A stretch of DNA of 64,000 nucleotides from Agarophyton chilense (Eukaryota; Rhodophyta; Florideophyceae; Gracilariales; Gracilariaceae). The position numbers were made by a program, and so were the translations under genes. The notes below the pieces were generated by a model. It had not been told where the DNA came from and did no database searches. It saw nothing but the letters and a program-made list of their open reading frames with translations. Shown one piece after another: positions 20,955 through 33,186 of the stretch; within the stretch, counting starts at the first letter, position 1, and the number at the start of each line of letters is the position of its first letter. The stretch is from assembly GCA_030374765.1 (NCBI GenBank), contig JARGXX010000004.1, positions 186,001 through 250,000 of the forward strand. Direction: 5' to 3'.

Positions 20955-22769
20955 ATGTCAGAATCAGAAAAGCCGCGTATAGAGCCAGTGAAGGTTGATC
21001 ATGATTTTGCCATCTGGAAGATCCGCATACAAGCGGCATGTAATTCGAAGGGCCTAAGAGAAACCCTCGAATATGAAGTAAATTCTTTTGATACAGTAGA
21101 AGGAAAGTCAAATTTCACGTCAGATTAGAAGAAAGTAAGCGGAATAATCGTGTCCGCGCTTTCAAATGAAGCGATACGAGTTGTTCGGAATGATGTTGAA
21201 AATCAGTACCGAATGCTACAGAAGTTCGGTGAGAGATATGATTCGAAGACAGCAGCATCTTGGATAGCAAAGATGACGGAGCTAATATCGATGAGGTACT
21301 CCACAGTGAAGCAAGACATTGGCAAACATATAGATCCAATGAAAGGCATTCAGGAAAATCTTGATTCTATGAACACCATTCTACCTACGGAGCTCTCCAT
21401 TGCAATTCTAATTGCGTCCATTGATGCGGCAGAGCTGATTCCAATCACAGCAGCGCTGAAAAACCTCTCCGATAGGACGGCTACGTGGGAGACAGTGACT
21501 GCAAGACTACTAGAAGAACAGCAAGCAATCCAGTCCAAACATAAACGCGTTGAACGGGCTCACTCCATGAAGCCCTACTGCCATATCTGCAACAAGACGG
21601 GACATAACACAGAGAAATGTTGGTTAAATCCTAAAAATCCACAAAACAAGTTGCATGGCGGTTTAGATGAAGATGAGCCGTCAGAGGAACCAAAAAAGAA
21701 TCCAATTGGTAGGCATGCTTCCAGGAAGAATTCTAAAGACAACCCTCCCAAAAGATCCCCAACCCGAGCTGCACCGGCACGAACTATGCCAAAAAGAATT
21801 GAAAGCCCTGTCATGATGCTAGACTCGGGAACGTCATCACACATGACTCCAAACAAAGGCTCCTTGTTTGACATCCAGAACTGTTCGATACCAATTGCAC
21901 TAGGAGACAACTCCTTAGTTCATGCTGATACCAAGGGGACAAAAAGAGTAAAGTGGACAGCTGACAGAACGACGACAGATGTGCACCTTAGTGAGACTCT
22001 GTGCTCCCCAGAGTTGGCAATGGACCTGCTTTATGTTCCAGCGCTGACCGACAAAGACTTTGTTGTGCTGTTCAAAAAGGAGCAGTCTATTATACTGGAC
22101 AGAAGGGAAAACTTTCAACCCATCGGCACTGTGCAAAGGGATGAGGATGGTCTATTTTACGTAGGCAAGCCATCTTCTAGAACATATAACAGCGCCTTTG
22201 ACAAAGAAATGATGGCAGCAGTACTGCGACATGCTGAACCAGAATCAATATCCAAGAGCGCTCCTGAGGCCCCGTACTTAAATGATGAGACCTAACATAA
22301 TGCGAACTCTAATTCAGAAGATTCTGAATTTGATCACCAAGGACCAGTACTGGAAGTGCATGGAAATGGAGATGGCTCGGAAGATGATGAAGAAGTCGAT
22401 CAGGAAAGAATGGAAACTCTGGAATATTCGAACGAAGGAATTGGGAATGAACTGGAAAGGCTTTGGCATCGACGTTTTGCACATGCTGCACCAGAAGAAA
22501 CAATCAGGAAGATGATTCGAAACGGAGTTCTACCAGAGACGAAGACTCCAAAGATGACCTGTGGGCCTTGTGCCACAGGAAAATACAAACGCTCCTACAG
22601 TGGAAGACTCACCAAAGCTACGAAACCTGGGACACTGCACTCGGATGTCGTAGGAAAAGTGAAGCCCATGTCTCGGGATCACTTCAATTATTTCTGCACT
22701 GTGGTAGACGAGTTCTCTCGATTCGCATATATGCGCAACCGATCAGAACTAAAGGGGAAGCGTAGAAGG
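20955..22769 (+). pseudogene. Copia-1 gag, protease and start of integrase (frame 1 part)
   Basis: The frame starts at ATG 20955, is broken by TAG at 21126-21128 and TAA at 22293-22295, and stays in one phase up to a frameshift near 22770. Domains in order: a UBN2-like Gag (about 21150-21560, LISMRYSTVKQDIGKHIDPM), a zinc knuckle CHICNKTGHNTEKC (about 21583-21624), an aspartic protease with MMLDSGTSSHM (about 21820), a GAG-pre-integrase domain with LWHRRFAH and CGPCATGK, and the first integrase Asp (LHSDVVG). The virion-like particle, polyprotein cleavage and DNA integration functions are those of the family. Confidence 0.88.
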
Positions 22770-22783
22770 ATGTTGAATAGTTT

Positions 22784-25270
22784 ATGATCTGGCTTGAACG
22801 CCAATCTGAACACAAAGTCAAAACATTACACACCGACGGCGGACAGGAGTTCATCAAAGCAAAAGAAAAGTTACTTAAACTAGGTGTTTCAGTTCAGGCA
22901 TCAACTCCGCACATACCAGCCTCACAAGGACTGGTGGAAAGAACGCAGGGAGTCATTCTAGCGCTGGCCCGCACTTGTCTCTCTGAAGCAAAGGTACCAC
23001 TCCAGTTCTGGTCGTATGCCTTAAAGCACGTTGTTGACTCGAGAAACACAGTACCACACAGTACTACCGGTAGATGTCCATATGAACTCAAGTTTAACAC
23101 CCCTTCGCCGTACAGAAAACATCTTAGACCATTCGGATGTCGTGTCTTGGTTCAACCATCAAAGAATAAATGGAACAAGATGGAAACCAGGATGGTTCAC
23201 GGAATCAATCTGGGACATAGAGGGGGTGGTATCTATAAGATTCTCACAGACTCAGTGACACTTCTCTCGAAACATGTACGCTTCTTTGAGACTGAATTTA
23301 CTGGACTGAGTGCTGTGCAACCATCAAAAGGCTCAAACCCCTCGGAACCAACAGTGGTTCTTCCTACAGTTTGTGACAGGGAGGACTCGTCTACAGAACA
23401 TTCAGAAGAGAGCGGCTCACTCGAGGATGATGATAAAGGATCTGAAGATCATTCCATCGACGAGGAAGAAAAAAGTGACTATGATGAAATTGAAGATGCA
23501 CTGAGCAACCTAGCCCACTATCCAAAGCATCCGTCAACATATGATGGAACCAAGTACGATTATGAAAGCGAGAATGTTGCAGAACCTCTCGATCCTGAGA
23601 AGACGTCTTCACATCGTTACAATCTGCGATCAAGAGCTACCCCTGCAATGCCAAGGACTATTATCACCTCAGATGAACCTTGCCTCAAGGAGGCCCATGC
23701 TTCTCCAGAGTGGCCCTTCTGGAAAGCGGCGATCATGGAGGAGTTTCGAACCATCAAAGATGCCAAGAGGTACAGTGTCACTACAGATACTCCTTCGAAT
23801 TTTGCACTACCCACTGGAATAATTCTACGTCTGAAGAGAGACGAACATGGCTTTCCACAAAGTTTTAAAGCCAGGCTGGTCGCCCGTGGCAATCTACAGA
23901 AATTGAGCACTGTGGAAACCAAAAATTGCTATGCACCAGTAGCGGGATTTGAAGTATTCCGAATCCTTTTGTTTGTCTGCATGTTCAAAGGATGGGATCG
24001 GCAGCATGTTGATGTTAAGGGGGCCTTTTTAAATGCTCCAATACCAAAGCATTTTGATATACATGTCCGGCTCCCACGTATTGAAGACATCCCTGAGGCC
24101 AATGGTGACATTGAAAAGCCACACAAATCTCTCTTTGGACTTCGTGAGGCTCTCAAACTGTGTTACCACACTTTGTCGTCATTCTTGAAAAGAATTAGTC
24201 TGAGACCGATTGGAAGCAGCGATTGTGTGTACACTAAGCACTGTCATGAGAGAACTGTTATTTTTCTCGCTTACGTCGACGATATCGTCTTATTCGGGGA
24301 CACTGTATCAGTATTGGAGGTAAACTCTCATATAATGAAGGAGTACCAAGTCAAAGACATAGGACGCAGTAGCATCTTCATTGGAGTGCAAGTCTACGAG
24401 TCAAACAATGAGATCATATTGGGACAAAAGACTTCGATGCCGAAAATATTGGAGGATACCGACACGGAGAACTGCAAGCCTGTATACAGTCCACTTCCGC
24501 TGACGCATGACCTGTATGAACCGTTGCAGATTCCATCTGATGTTGAGAAACTTCAAATGGAGGGTGTTTCGTACCGCGAATCGATAGGAAAACTGTTGTT
24601 TCTTTCCACCCGAACGAGGCCGGACATCAGCACCGCTGTTTCCTTACTAGCAAAGTATGCTTCTTGTCCAAGACTAACACACTGGACAGCGCTTAAACAC
24701 GTTTTGCGCTATCTAAAGGGCTCACTGAATATGGTTCTTTCCATTCCTAAGACCGATACCACGACCATTCTGTCATGGTCTGATGCAGATTGGGGCAGAG
24801 AAAAGGACTCCCGTAGATTGCGCAGTGGATTGGTTATTCAACGGGGTGGTTCTACAGTAATATGGGTCTCAAAGATGCAGCCGTCGGTGTCACTGTCGAC
24901 CTGTGAGGCAGAGTTCTATGCATTTTCCGAATGCATAAGGAACACTCCATAGGTTCAGCAATTTCTTGAAGAAGTTGGAGTACCTGTCTCAAAACCAACT
25001 ACTGTACTGCATGATAATCTCGGTAGCATAAAATGGACGACGGAAGTTCAAGGCATTCGAAATGTGAAGCACATATCAATTCGGTATTGTTATGTGAAGG
25101 AGATGTTTCAGAAAGGAGTCATAGGTGTAGAGTAAACACCCTCAGAAAATAATCTAGCTGATTCTTTGACGAAGATTCTGCCAATCGCAACATTTGAACA
25201 TCACTGCAGCAACCTCAGAGTAGTTCTATTACCTTTTCGAGGGGTCGTGTTGAAGAGTGTGGAAAAATAG
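22784..25270 (+). pseudogene. Copia-1 integrase, reverse transcriptase and RNase H
   Basis: An uninterrupted stretch of 722 codons (to TAG at 24950-24952) holds the rest of the integrase core (HTDGGQEF with the second Asp, GLVERTQG with the Glu), the RT with FKARLVARGN, DVKGAFLNAPI and the active site YVDDIVLFGD, and RNase H (SWSDADWG, STCEAEFYA). After the TAG the same frame continues with HDNLGSIKW and, after TAA at 25133-25135, NNLADSLTK, ending inside the 3' LTR at 25270. The long open part shows recent decay of an otherwise complete polyprotein. Confidence 0.9.
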
Positions 25271-25613
25271 CAAGAAGCAAATGGAATGGTGGTTTTATTT
25301 GACAAACTGTGCATCTGCGTGTGCAGATTTGGAAAGGCTCACGTACTGCAAGGAAGATGTCGCATTCAGGCGACATCTATGATCAAGTCAGTACATCTTC
25401 AAGGAATCCTAAGGATGATCTGAAAGTACGTCTTGCGTGTCTTTCCCCTATAATGGTCTATGCGTATTGGACACTTAGGACGTATAATTTGATGACGACT
25501 AGGAAATTACTACACTGCATTTTAGAACTATATAAATACAGGTACAAAGCAGTCTCTGGTCCTCGACTGAGATGTCAGCTTTGACGCTCACAGTTTGCAT
25601 ATTCTACGTGAAA
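25248..25613 (+). repeat. 3' LTR of copia element 1
   Basis: It pairs with 20455-20822. It is preceded by a short purine tract and followed by the target duplication TGAAA. Confidence 0.88.
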
Positions 25614-25817
25614 TGAAATACTAGCAAGCATTGTCATGTGGGTTCCATACCAACGTGTGAGTGGTGTTGGTCATACTTCGTTCTACTTGAGAGGAATACG
25701 CAGCAGTCATGAGCTTGGCACTGTGTTGATCTCTGTTTTATGTGAACGGAATGCATCACCGTGCAGGACGTTCAAGATCTTTTTCTTTGATGAAGGTCTT
25801 AGCAGAAAGAGAGTCAA

Positions 25818-27634
25818 TTAAAAGGGAAAACTATTACCGTTTGAGTCTCGGACGTCTCGACAGTCAATGTTCTCATTATCTTCTATCCCCTTGAATACTT
25901 CTACGACCTCATCTTCGATTTCGTTCTTGTCCTGTTCTGACCTTATCCTTGACCTTGTCCTCAGTGTGTTTATTGCGAAGGGTTTAGCAGTAGTTTCCAT
26001 AACGTTGCGTGCTTCAAACTTCCCCTCCACCACGTCATCCTCAGACTTGTATTTCTCCAATTATTGAACCATCTTCTCGATATCTTTCTTGCTGACGAGA
26101 ACCTTTTCAATACTGGTGGTAATCTTGTTTTTCTTATCAGTGCTCTTATCCTTGGCACTAAAATTCAAAATACCGTTTGCGTCAATATGAAATGTGACTT
26201 CGATTTGCGGAATACCATTAAGTGCCGGAGTAATACCATAAATCCCGAAATTTCCGAGAAGAATGTTGTGCATGGTGTAAGTACGTTCACCTTCGCAGAC
26301 CTGAATTATCACATCCGGCTAGCCCTATGTGTAAGTGGAGAAGTTCTGTTGCTTCGTGGTGGGAATAGTAGTGGTTCGCCTGATCACAACAGCCATGACG
26401 GTGCCAGCAGTCTCGATAAAAAGCGAGAGCCGATTGAAATCAAGAAAAACGAGGTCCTGGGTTTTCTCAGAAGTGTCACTAGCCAAAATAGAGGCCCTAA
26501 CAGCAGCACCGTGTCTCACAGCCTCATCGACGTTGATGTTCTTGCACAATTCCTTACCTTTAAAAAATTTTGACCAGAGCGTCTCGACCTTCGGGATACT
26601 AGTTGATCCGACGACAAGATCGATATCATTCACGTCAGCCTTTGGGATCTTTAAATCGCGCAAAACCTTTTCAATCGGCCCCAAAGTTCTTCGGAACAAG
26701 TCCATGCAAAGCTCCTCGAACTTGGCGCCAGTGAGGTAGGAGTAAAGTCAACAGATTCGTAGAGCGAGTCAATTTCATTAGTAACCTGAGTGGCAGCGGA
26801 GAGCTGGCGCTTGCCACATCTACACTTTACATGAAGAAATCGAACCGAATGAGCATTTGCAGACATTTCCATTTTGTACTTCCTTCAGAACTAGGTTATG
26901 ATATGGTTTACCATGCCGTTGTCAAAATCCTCACCTCCAAGATGAGTGTCACCGGCAGTGGCCTTCACTTCAAAATTTCCGTTCTCAGTGGTGAGAAGTG
27001 ACACAATGAAAGTTCCTTCACACAAGTCGAAGATGAGCACGTTTCTTCCGCGGGCAATGTGTCCACTTACATTTTGATGCAGCCCGTACGCAATGGCAGC
27101 AGCAGTGGTCTCATGGATGATACGCGAAACACTAATGCCGGCAATGGTACCAGCGTCCTTGGTAGCCAAACTTTGAGAATCATTGAAGGAAACAAGAAAA
27201 GTGACGACGGCAGAATTCATCTGCTTTCTAGTGTAAGACTCGGAAACGTCTTTCATTATTGTGAAAACCGAAGCAGACATTTCTTCAGAAAAAAAGGCCT
27301 TCTCTTCACCCCTATACATAACCTGGATGTTAGGGTTGTCGCCGTTTTTCCGAATGACCTTGACCGAGAAGTGATTGAGATCAAAATGCAGTGTGGAGTT
27401 GGAAAAGCGCCGACCGATGAGTCGCTTGTGTCCCAGGCGTTGATTGCGACCTGATTCTTGTCGGTATCTCCGATGAAACGCTCATTGTCCGTGAATTCAA
27501 CATATGCAGGGGTTGTTCTGTTGCCCTGATCATCAGTGACAATCTCCACGCGATCGCTTTATTGCACACCGACACAAGAGTATGGTGGTACCAAGGTCAA
27601 TATCGATAGGAGATCCGCCGACGGCGTTGTACAT
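25818..27634 (-). pseudogene. HSP70 pseudogene, intronless
   Basis: The minus-strand translation follows cytosolic HSP70 from the start (IDIDLGTT, then [23 protein letters not shown]) through the ATPase domain ([72 protein letters not shown]) to the substrate-binding part (GIPPA-like [26 protein letters not shown]) and the helical lid. Stops and several frameshifts (near 27575, 27319, 26890 and 26700) abolish function. About 605 codons remain of the usual ~650 and the EEVD tail is not visible. Lack of introns would fit a retrocopy, but poly(A) is not seen and native genes here may also lack introns. Confidence 0.88.
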
Positions 27635-27807
27635 GTGACAATGTGAAAAGGGGGGACTTCTGAGGACTTTAGTAAGCACAAATCGAAAGAGAAATCGACT
27701 TAAGAACTGGCGAAAGCAGAGGAAAGGAGAAAGGGGGATTATTACATACACGATTTGACTGGGTAAAGCTATAGACGCCGGTGAAGCACCAAAAAGACGC
27801 CAATAGT

Positions 27808-27966
27808 TCAGGAAAAACGACTGCTTCTGCACAAAATCTCCAGCCTGTAAAGGTTCTTTGCTATTTCATAATTCAAATTTGACTGTTCTCTCTTTTTGAC
27901 CCTTGATCTCTTTTTATCTCTTTCTGTGTGACACATGTCTTGAAAGTGTATTACCGGCATACCAAC
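27808..27966 (-). pseudogene. C-terminal end of PIF/Harbinger transposase (distal fragment)
   Basis: This segment continues the transposase of 39113-40130 once the 11.1-kb chromovirus and one GACAC are removed. The joined reading passes from the HHEENRV side of the insertion directly into VGMPVIHFQDMCHTERDKK and on to NYEIAKNLYRLEIL and a stop at 27808, without a frame break. A basic C-terminus with an IAKNL-like helix suits the family. Confidence 0.75.
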
Positions 27967-27971
27967 GACAC

Positions 27972-28758
27972 TGTGGTATTCCACTGAATACTGTATAGAC
28001 CTCGGTGCGGTGGTTATCCACAGAAATAACAGCGAAGAGCGGGTGTCGCCTTGCGAGCGACGGTTCTTAGATAAGAAGAGAGTGTCCGGAAAGCAGCCAG
28101 GTGTGCCTGAACAACGCGGATTATACGTGTATTCAGGAGGCGGATGTCTAGATACGACGGTACGTACTGCACAAGAGATCGGCTCGACAACCCTTGTGAT
28201 AACACAAATACCCAGGTAACAGTAGAGAAAACAACAAAGAAACAACACACACACACACACACACACAGAAAGCTGTAGAAAAAGGGCGGTAAATGCGCAA
28301 CAGTTTAGGGTATCCTTGGATCAAGAGCTATAGCTCAGAACGGTTAAGAACTGATACTATAAGTGCCCCTTTGTGGTGAACCACTTTAAGATTTCTAGGA
28401 CTCACCAAGATGGTGCTTTGGTTGGTTGTTGGTTGGCCTTCCGCCGTCCTCACCGGGCCCTTGCGCTCTTTAATGTGCCAAGAGGCAAAGCAAGTACTGT
28501 ACAGTAATGCATACAAGTGGCGTGCCACTACACAATTATCTAAATAATACCAAATAAAACATTTGGTGATGACACCTTACAGTGTACTCTAAATACAGTA
28601 CTTCTTAATTAAATTTCTCTAGTCCAAAATTTTCCATGAAGTGATACTTCTCATTACTTCTCTTAATCGAGTTAAGCCCAAGCAATAGCTTATGAATATC
28701 GTATCACGACTTCGTAGTATTTCGAACGGTCGAACTGAGGTGCATCCAGAATGCTACA
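27972..28758 (-). repeat. 3' LTR of chromovirus 1
   Basis: On the plus strand it runs from TGTGGTATTCC to GAATGCTACA. It matches 38324-39112 throughout, including an AC microsatellite (about 28245-28266) and the block CACCAAGATGGTGCTTTGG. Confidence 0.9.
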
Positions 28759-28771
28759 TATCCCCCCCGTT
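28759..28771 (-). other. Polypurine tract of chromovirus 1
   Basis: The minus strand reads AACGGGGGGGATA immediately before the 3' LTR start TGTAGC. The equivalent GAGGGGGATA stands at the same place in copy 2 (54055-54064). Confidence 0.8.
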
Positions 28772-28935
28772 AAGAGCGGAGTACCCGCGACGCATTATCT
28801 GTAAAAGCAATAGCAGCGCGCTTCTTGGACATTCCGATTCTTCTTTTCGTAACACAATCATGTGTTTCCCCAATTCATCTTAAGATCATCTCGCTATTCC
28901 ATCCTTCATGCTTTTTTTGTATTTTACATCTCGCG

Positions 28936-30613
28936 ATGAGCAACTTTCCGTCTTACGTGGTCAATCCACCTACGTTCTATGAAGATCTCGAAAATCCTCC
29001 GACTCAGCAGACTTCTGCAAAGCTTTGAGGTTCCGCTCCAATCTTTCGAACTTCCCCCTTTGCCGCAATCCGCTTCCAGTCCTGGTCCTTCACACCTTGC
29101 CTTCACAACAGCTGTTCTGCAACCTGCGTCCTCCTCCGTACAGAGATTCCCGCATTACGCGGACTTCGTCGTCCGAAACCCCCTTCAGCAATCTGCATTA
29201 TACGCGCGAGCGCCTTGGTTTTCCCCTTTGGCGGTCCGGGACAAAGCTTTGATGAATCAGTATGTGGTCGCCGGTTACCTTCTCGTTGGTATCCCATGGC
29301 ATGCGTTTTTTACGATATATTGGCTGAGTCATTGCGCGCTTCCACACAGTGCGATCAGTCTATTCGGATACGAGAGCTTGCTCGATGCGCGCGAACGATT
29401 CATTCGTCTAGTGTACCAGCGATTAGGCCGCATTATCGGCTCGGTGCCTCTCAATGAGGATTGGTAATTCGATACTTGGTGTAACAGAACAAATGGCGAG
29501 GCCTACTTGTATGTCGAGAACCTAGCGGCTTTTGATGTCCAAAGGTGGTGCGGTGTTCGTGGAGTATCCAATGTGGCCCTCTGTTCCGATAGTCTTCAAT
29601 TACGCACGTAATTCTGCTATCTCCGAAATCGGGATGATCCGTATTAGAAATTACCCAGGTGGGAACGCCGTCAGAGATTTCAACTGGGATACTTGGTTCC
29701 ATACCAGATGCTCGAAATAAACCAAATTCGGTATAACTCGCGCGTCGGGCGCTACGTGCCAATTTTTCAATACTGCCATGAGATGGAGAGTCCTCGTGAC
29801 TTTCCTGTGGAGCTCCCTCCTTCAATCACCTACGTAGGTTTTTTACTCGCGAATAATCCGTTTTTCGGTTATTGGGTAGTCGTCTACAGTGAATTCATCG
29901 CGAAGATGGCCGTGTTCATCCTTTGGGATGTGTACGATACATATCGTTTATGGTAAATGAGCCCGATCGTGCGACAAGTTGCGAGAGAACTCGATTTGTC
30001 GCTCGTCCTGGGCTCACATGCCAATCACGAAGAAGTTCTGCGCCTGCTGAATGCCATGGACCAAATTGACTGGACCCTTGTTCCTTCTCAACTGCAGGCT
30101 AGAGGACGTTCTCGTCACGACTATGCACCCGTAAGAACCGGTCCCGACGGTGACTTGGTCTGGTACGACCCCTGGACTAGCCAGCATATCCATGGCGATC
30201 ACGCCAAAGTTCTGCGGGGATCTCCGCGAGCAGTGCCTCCAACCCAGCCGACTGGTTACATTCAGGAGCTAACTGCTCAAAATGCAGACGCACTCGTCGA
30301 AGAGATGCAAGAAATCGATAAGGACGAAGAGTCAGAAGAGGTCATCCTCGAGGATCCCGCTTTGGGTGAGGACGACTGCATGGATCCAGTGGTTCCTGCA
30401 GCTATGCAGAGCACTGTGTCTGAGCCTGTTAGACCCGCAGTGGCTTTCCACGATGCCGAGCATGGCCATTTGAGGCAGTTCCTCGAAAGCGCTGGGATTC
30501 GTCCCCATCTTGTTCAAGGAAATCCACAGCAGATGCTGATTCTCTTGCACTCCTCGACGGATATTAACTCAGATATCCCGAATCACTTACTCTCTTGCCT
30601 GATGGCACTGTAA
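28936..30613 (+). pseudogene. Antisense extra ORF of chromovirus 1 (about 559 codons, decayed)
   Basis: It lies between the chromodomain end of pol and the polypurine tract and runs against gag-pol. It starts with MSNFPSYVVNPPTFYEDLENP, shifts frame near 29020, and then stays in one phase to 30613 with stops near 29466, 29611, 29655 and 29955. Visible parts: a Pro/Ser-rich N-terminus, a Trp/aromatic-rich core (PHYADFVVRNP, WHAFFTIYWLSH, RIIGSVPLNEDW, VPYQMLEINQIRYNSRVGRY, GYWVVVYSEFIAKMAVFILW) and an acidic linker with a C-terminal FLESAGIRPHLVQGNPQQML. Each block recurs in copy 2, where the stop at 29955 is a Tyr codon. I do not recognise the family. Antisense ORFs at this place are known in some plant Tat-lineage gypsy elements, which lack a chromodomain. 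Confidence 0.75.
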
Positions 30614-30752
30614 CAAACCGACTAGCGGTAGTCTTTCAATAACAAAAAAAATCGTTTTGATCTTCTGCCACTGTTTTGCTGCACTTCTTACTTCTTGTGG
30701 ACCTCCACTTCATTCTTCCTCCTCCTGGAGTTACTTCATCCTTCTGTAGGTA

Positions 30753-32390
30753 TCAGATTCGATCAGGTTGTCCTAACACAACCAAACAGGCGAGAGCGTC
30801 ATCAATATTGTCTGGGACATCCAGTTTAGCACATCGGCAGTACGCGAGCCCGTGTGATCGTGGTATATTGCGTATGGGCTCCCATGTATCGTCTTCGGGT
30901 TGATGCCCATACAAATGAACTTTAAACAGCACACCTTTTTCCTTTGCATGCCATCCATGATCTAGAATGCGTTCGATGATGTATTCCATCTACTCGGTCG
31001 CAGACTTTTCATTCGGGGTGACACTCCTGTCAACAGGTTCCGTAGCGTTCGCTGTAACGTTCAGAATCTTTTCATCACTTTCTGTCGTCTCATCGACCTC
31101 CGGGAATCTCAAAGCCATTCGTCTGGTTTCCCTATATCTTTCGGGTCTGGCCGGTGCTTCCAACCTCCTTCTCGTTTTTCCCGAACCTTTCGGCGAAAAC
31201 GCGACTTCAGTTGCCACTGTACGCCTTAGGTTTGCCCCGTTGGAAATCTTCTCTTCTGGATTTAAGGTGTCCGGATGTTCTGGAGCGTTTCCCCAAATGC
31301 TTGGTATCCGCCGAAAATGGGTCAGCCGATACAGCCATACTGTCTCCATGTAGCGTCTCCACAACTGCAGTTTCTCTTGTGGACGTATACTCCTTTCTTG
31401 AGACCTGCTGCGCTCCTCAGGGGAAGTTACGCTCTTCAATCCGTTTTGCAAAATTGGCTTGCTAATCTCACTTCGGTTCCTTCTGCTTCTACGCCAAATG
31501 GCGATTCTATTCTGTCATCAGGACTCGCTTTAGAGCCTTCACGACTTCTGATACGTGAAGTTTCATCCTCAATTTCTTTTGCGTCCACCTCGTGGTCTGA
31601 GGGAGAAACTGCAGTGTGCTACGCGCTCACAGTGCGGATTGCTGTGTCTCCTCTCACTGATACAGTGGGAGCTATGATTATGTCATGGGCAGATACGCCA
31701 TGTGTCGCAGAACTGTTGTTCAGCCCTGTACGTATGATTTCCGAACTCTTTTCATCAAGTGGCACTTTTGGAAATATTCTGCCCTGTGGCGGCGCAAGCT
31801 CCTGCACAACTAGTGGCTGTGGTGGCTTCTGCACCTCAATTTCTCCACGTGTGGATTCCTCTCTCTTTACTTCAGCTTCTCGATCTGGCGCACAAACTAC
31901 TCGGTCGCGAAAAATGCGCTCCACCTCAGTACCACTCCTTATTACCACGGTATATTCGTCGAATTCGACAACTTCATGCGGTCTTGTACCGATCGGCGCT
32001 AACTTATGACGGCGTTTCCGTTCCTTGCTCTCTCCGGTCTTCCGGCTATCTTTCCTTTCCACTCTCACGAAAACATGTCCTTCGACTCGGATATCCGCGA
32101 GTGCCCGTCGCATTGACGCGTCGTCATTACGCTTGTAGCGCACTTGGGCTTTTCAAATCTCTTTTGCAGCCTGTGTAGTGCTTTTGCGCAACTCATTACT
32201 CCAGCGTAGGTGAAACTGAGCCGGCGTCCCCTCTTCTCTTCTTCGGTTCTTTCCGAATCTATCTTGATTGGCAAAGCCGCTGGTCAGCGATATATTACCA
32301 ATTCAAAAGGTTTTAGCTTCGTCGTCGAATGCACTTGCGTATTGTACGCGTAGCGAAGCGTGTCTGTATACAGATCCCAGTCCTTCGGGT
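30753..32390 (-). pseudogene. Chromovirus 1 integrase C-terminal part with chromodomain
   Basis: From 32143 the frame holds the integrase tail (VRYKRNDDASMRRALADIRVEGHVFVRV, then HEVVEFDEYTVVIRSGTEVERI), continues after frame changes through a charged linker (31451-30990), and after a single stop ends in a chromodomain: EYIIERILDHGWHAKEKG, LFKVHLYGHQPEDDTWEPIRNI. The aromatic-acid pattern of the fold is kept (Y/I-E-RILDH, W-EP-NI). In chromoviruses this domain steers integration by binding methylated histone H3. Confidence 0.85.
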
Positions 32391-32394
32391 GTTT

Positions 32395-33183
32395 TCAGAT
32401 GTAGTGCCGAATTGCGGCGAGTAGTGTATGGTTGTACCGTTCCCCTTGCCCGTTACATTGCAGATGATACGTCGTGGTGAACACGTTCTTAACTCCAAGT
32501 ATCCTGCATACATCTTGAAGGGAGCGTGCAACGAATTGCTTGCCATTATCTGACAGCAGAGTAACCGGTGGTCCGTAGTAATACACCCAATGGTGGGTAA
32601 ACGCTCGTGCTATCACGGAAGCAGTAATCCGTTTTAGCGGAACAGTCTTAACTAGCTTAGAGAAGCCATCATTTATTACCAAAAGGTATCTGTTTACCCG
32701 CTTCGAGCGGATCAATTCCCCAAGTATGTCAATACTGACATACTGTAGAGGTGCGATTGCTGGGAACAGCTTCAGTGGCTTCTTCTTTTTACATAGCTTC
32801 ACTCTATTCCTCGCGCACGTTACGCACATCTTAGCTGTTGCATGATAATCAATTGTCAAAGTTGGCCGTTAAAAATCTCTTCTGACGGTTAGATACAGCT
32901 TTGTACCTCCTGGATGACCAGATATTTGCGAATAATGTGCCAAATGCAGTACTCTGCTCTTGAGAGCGTGTGGTATCACGATTTGCTCATACGATTCAAC
33001 AGTTCGAACAAAGATTCCTCGATCATCGAGACGAAGAGGCAACACCTCCCCACCGTTAAGACGAGAGCGGATAGGCGCGCAGAAGGCATCTGTGACTTGT
33101 TCGAGTAATAGCTCTTCAAGAGAGATTCGTTCGAGTTGATCTTCTGGATCAGTGTCCGTAGTGTGGGCTACCAGTAATTCCAT
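32395..33183 (-). pseudogene. Chromovirus 1 integrase core
   Basis: One frame with a single stop near 32866 contains the zinc-binding HH-CC region (HLAHYSQISGHPGG, then CVTCARNRVKLC) and the DDE core: Asp in VSIDILGE, Asp in LLSDNGKQF, Glu in GQGERYNHTL. The core spacing is normal for Ty3/gypsy. The residues needed for strand transfer are all present even though the gene is broken. Confidence 0.88.
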
Positions 33184-33186
33184 TTC

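Larger units (their letters stand above)
20455..25613 (+). mobile_element. Ty1/copia element 1, full length, TSD TGAAA
   Basis: Two LTRs of 368 and 366 bp bracket gag-pol in copia order (Gag, protease, integrase, RT, RNase H). The flanks carry TGAAA (20450-20454 and 25614-25618). The 5' LTR is followed at once by GGTTATGG, the start of the half-tRNA primer site known from Drosophila copia. A purine-rich GAGGGG stretch (25239-25244) precedes the 3' LTR. LTR ends are TGTTG...GTGAAA, so the 3' end is not the canonical CA. Stops and one frameshift make the copy inactive. Confidence 0.9.

Noticed and set aside
27930-27935. Alternative left border of chromovirus 1 at a second GACAC
   Set aside because: Would give LTRs of unequal length and non-canonical ends. 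The border at 27972 gives 787/789 bp LTRs, TG...CA ends and an in-frame rejoined transposase.
28245-28266. AC repeat tract as an array of interest
   Set aside because: Simple microsatellite shared by both LTRs of chromovirus 1; no spacers or unit structure.
30990-32009. Plus-strand frames of 128 and 244 codons over the chromovirus integrase tail
   Set aside because: Shadows of the minus-strand pol; the real extra ORF on this strand ends at 30613.
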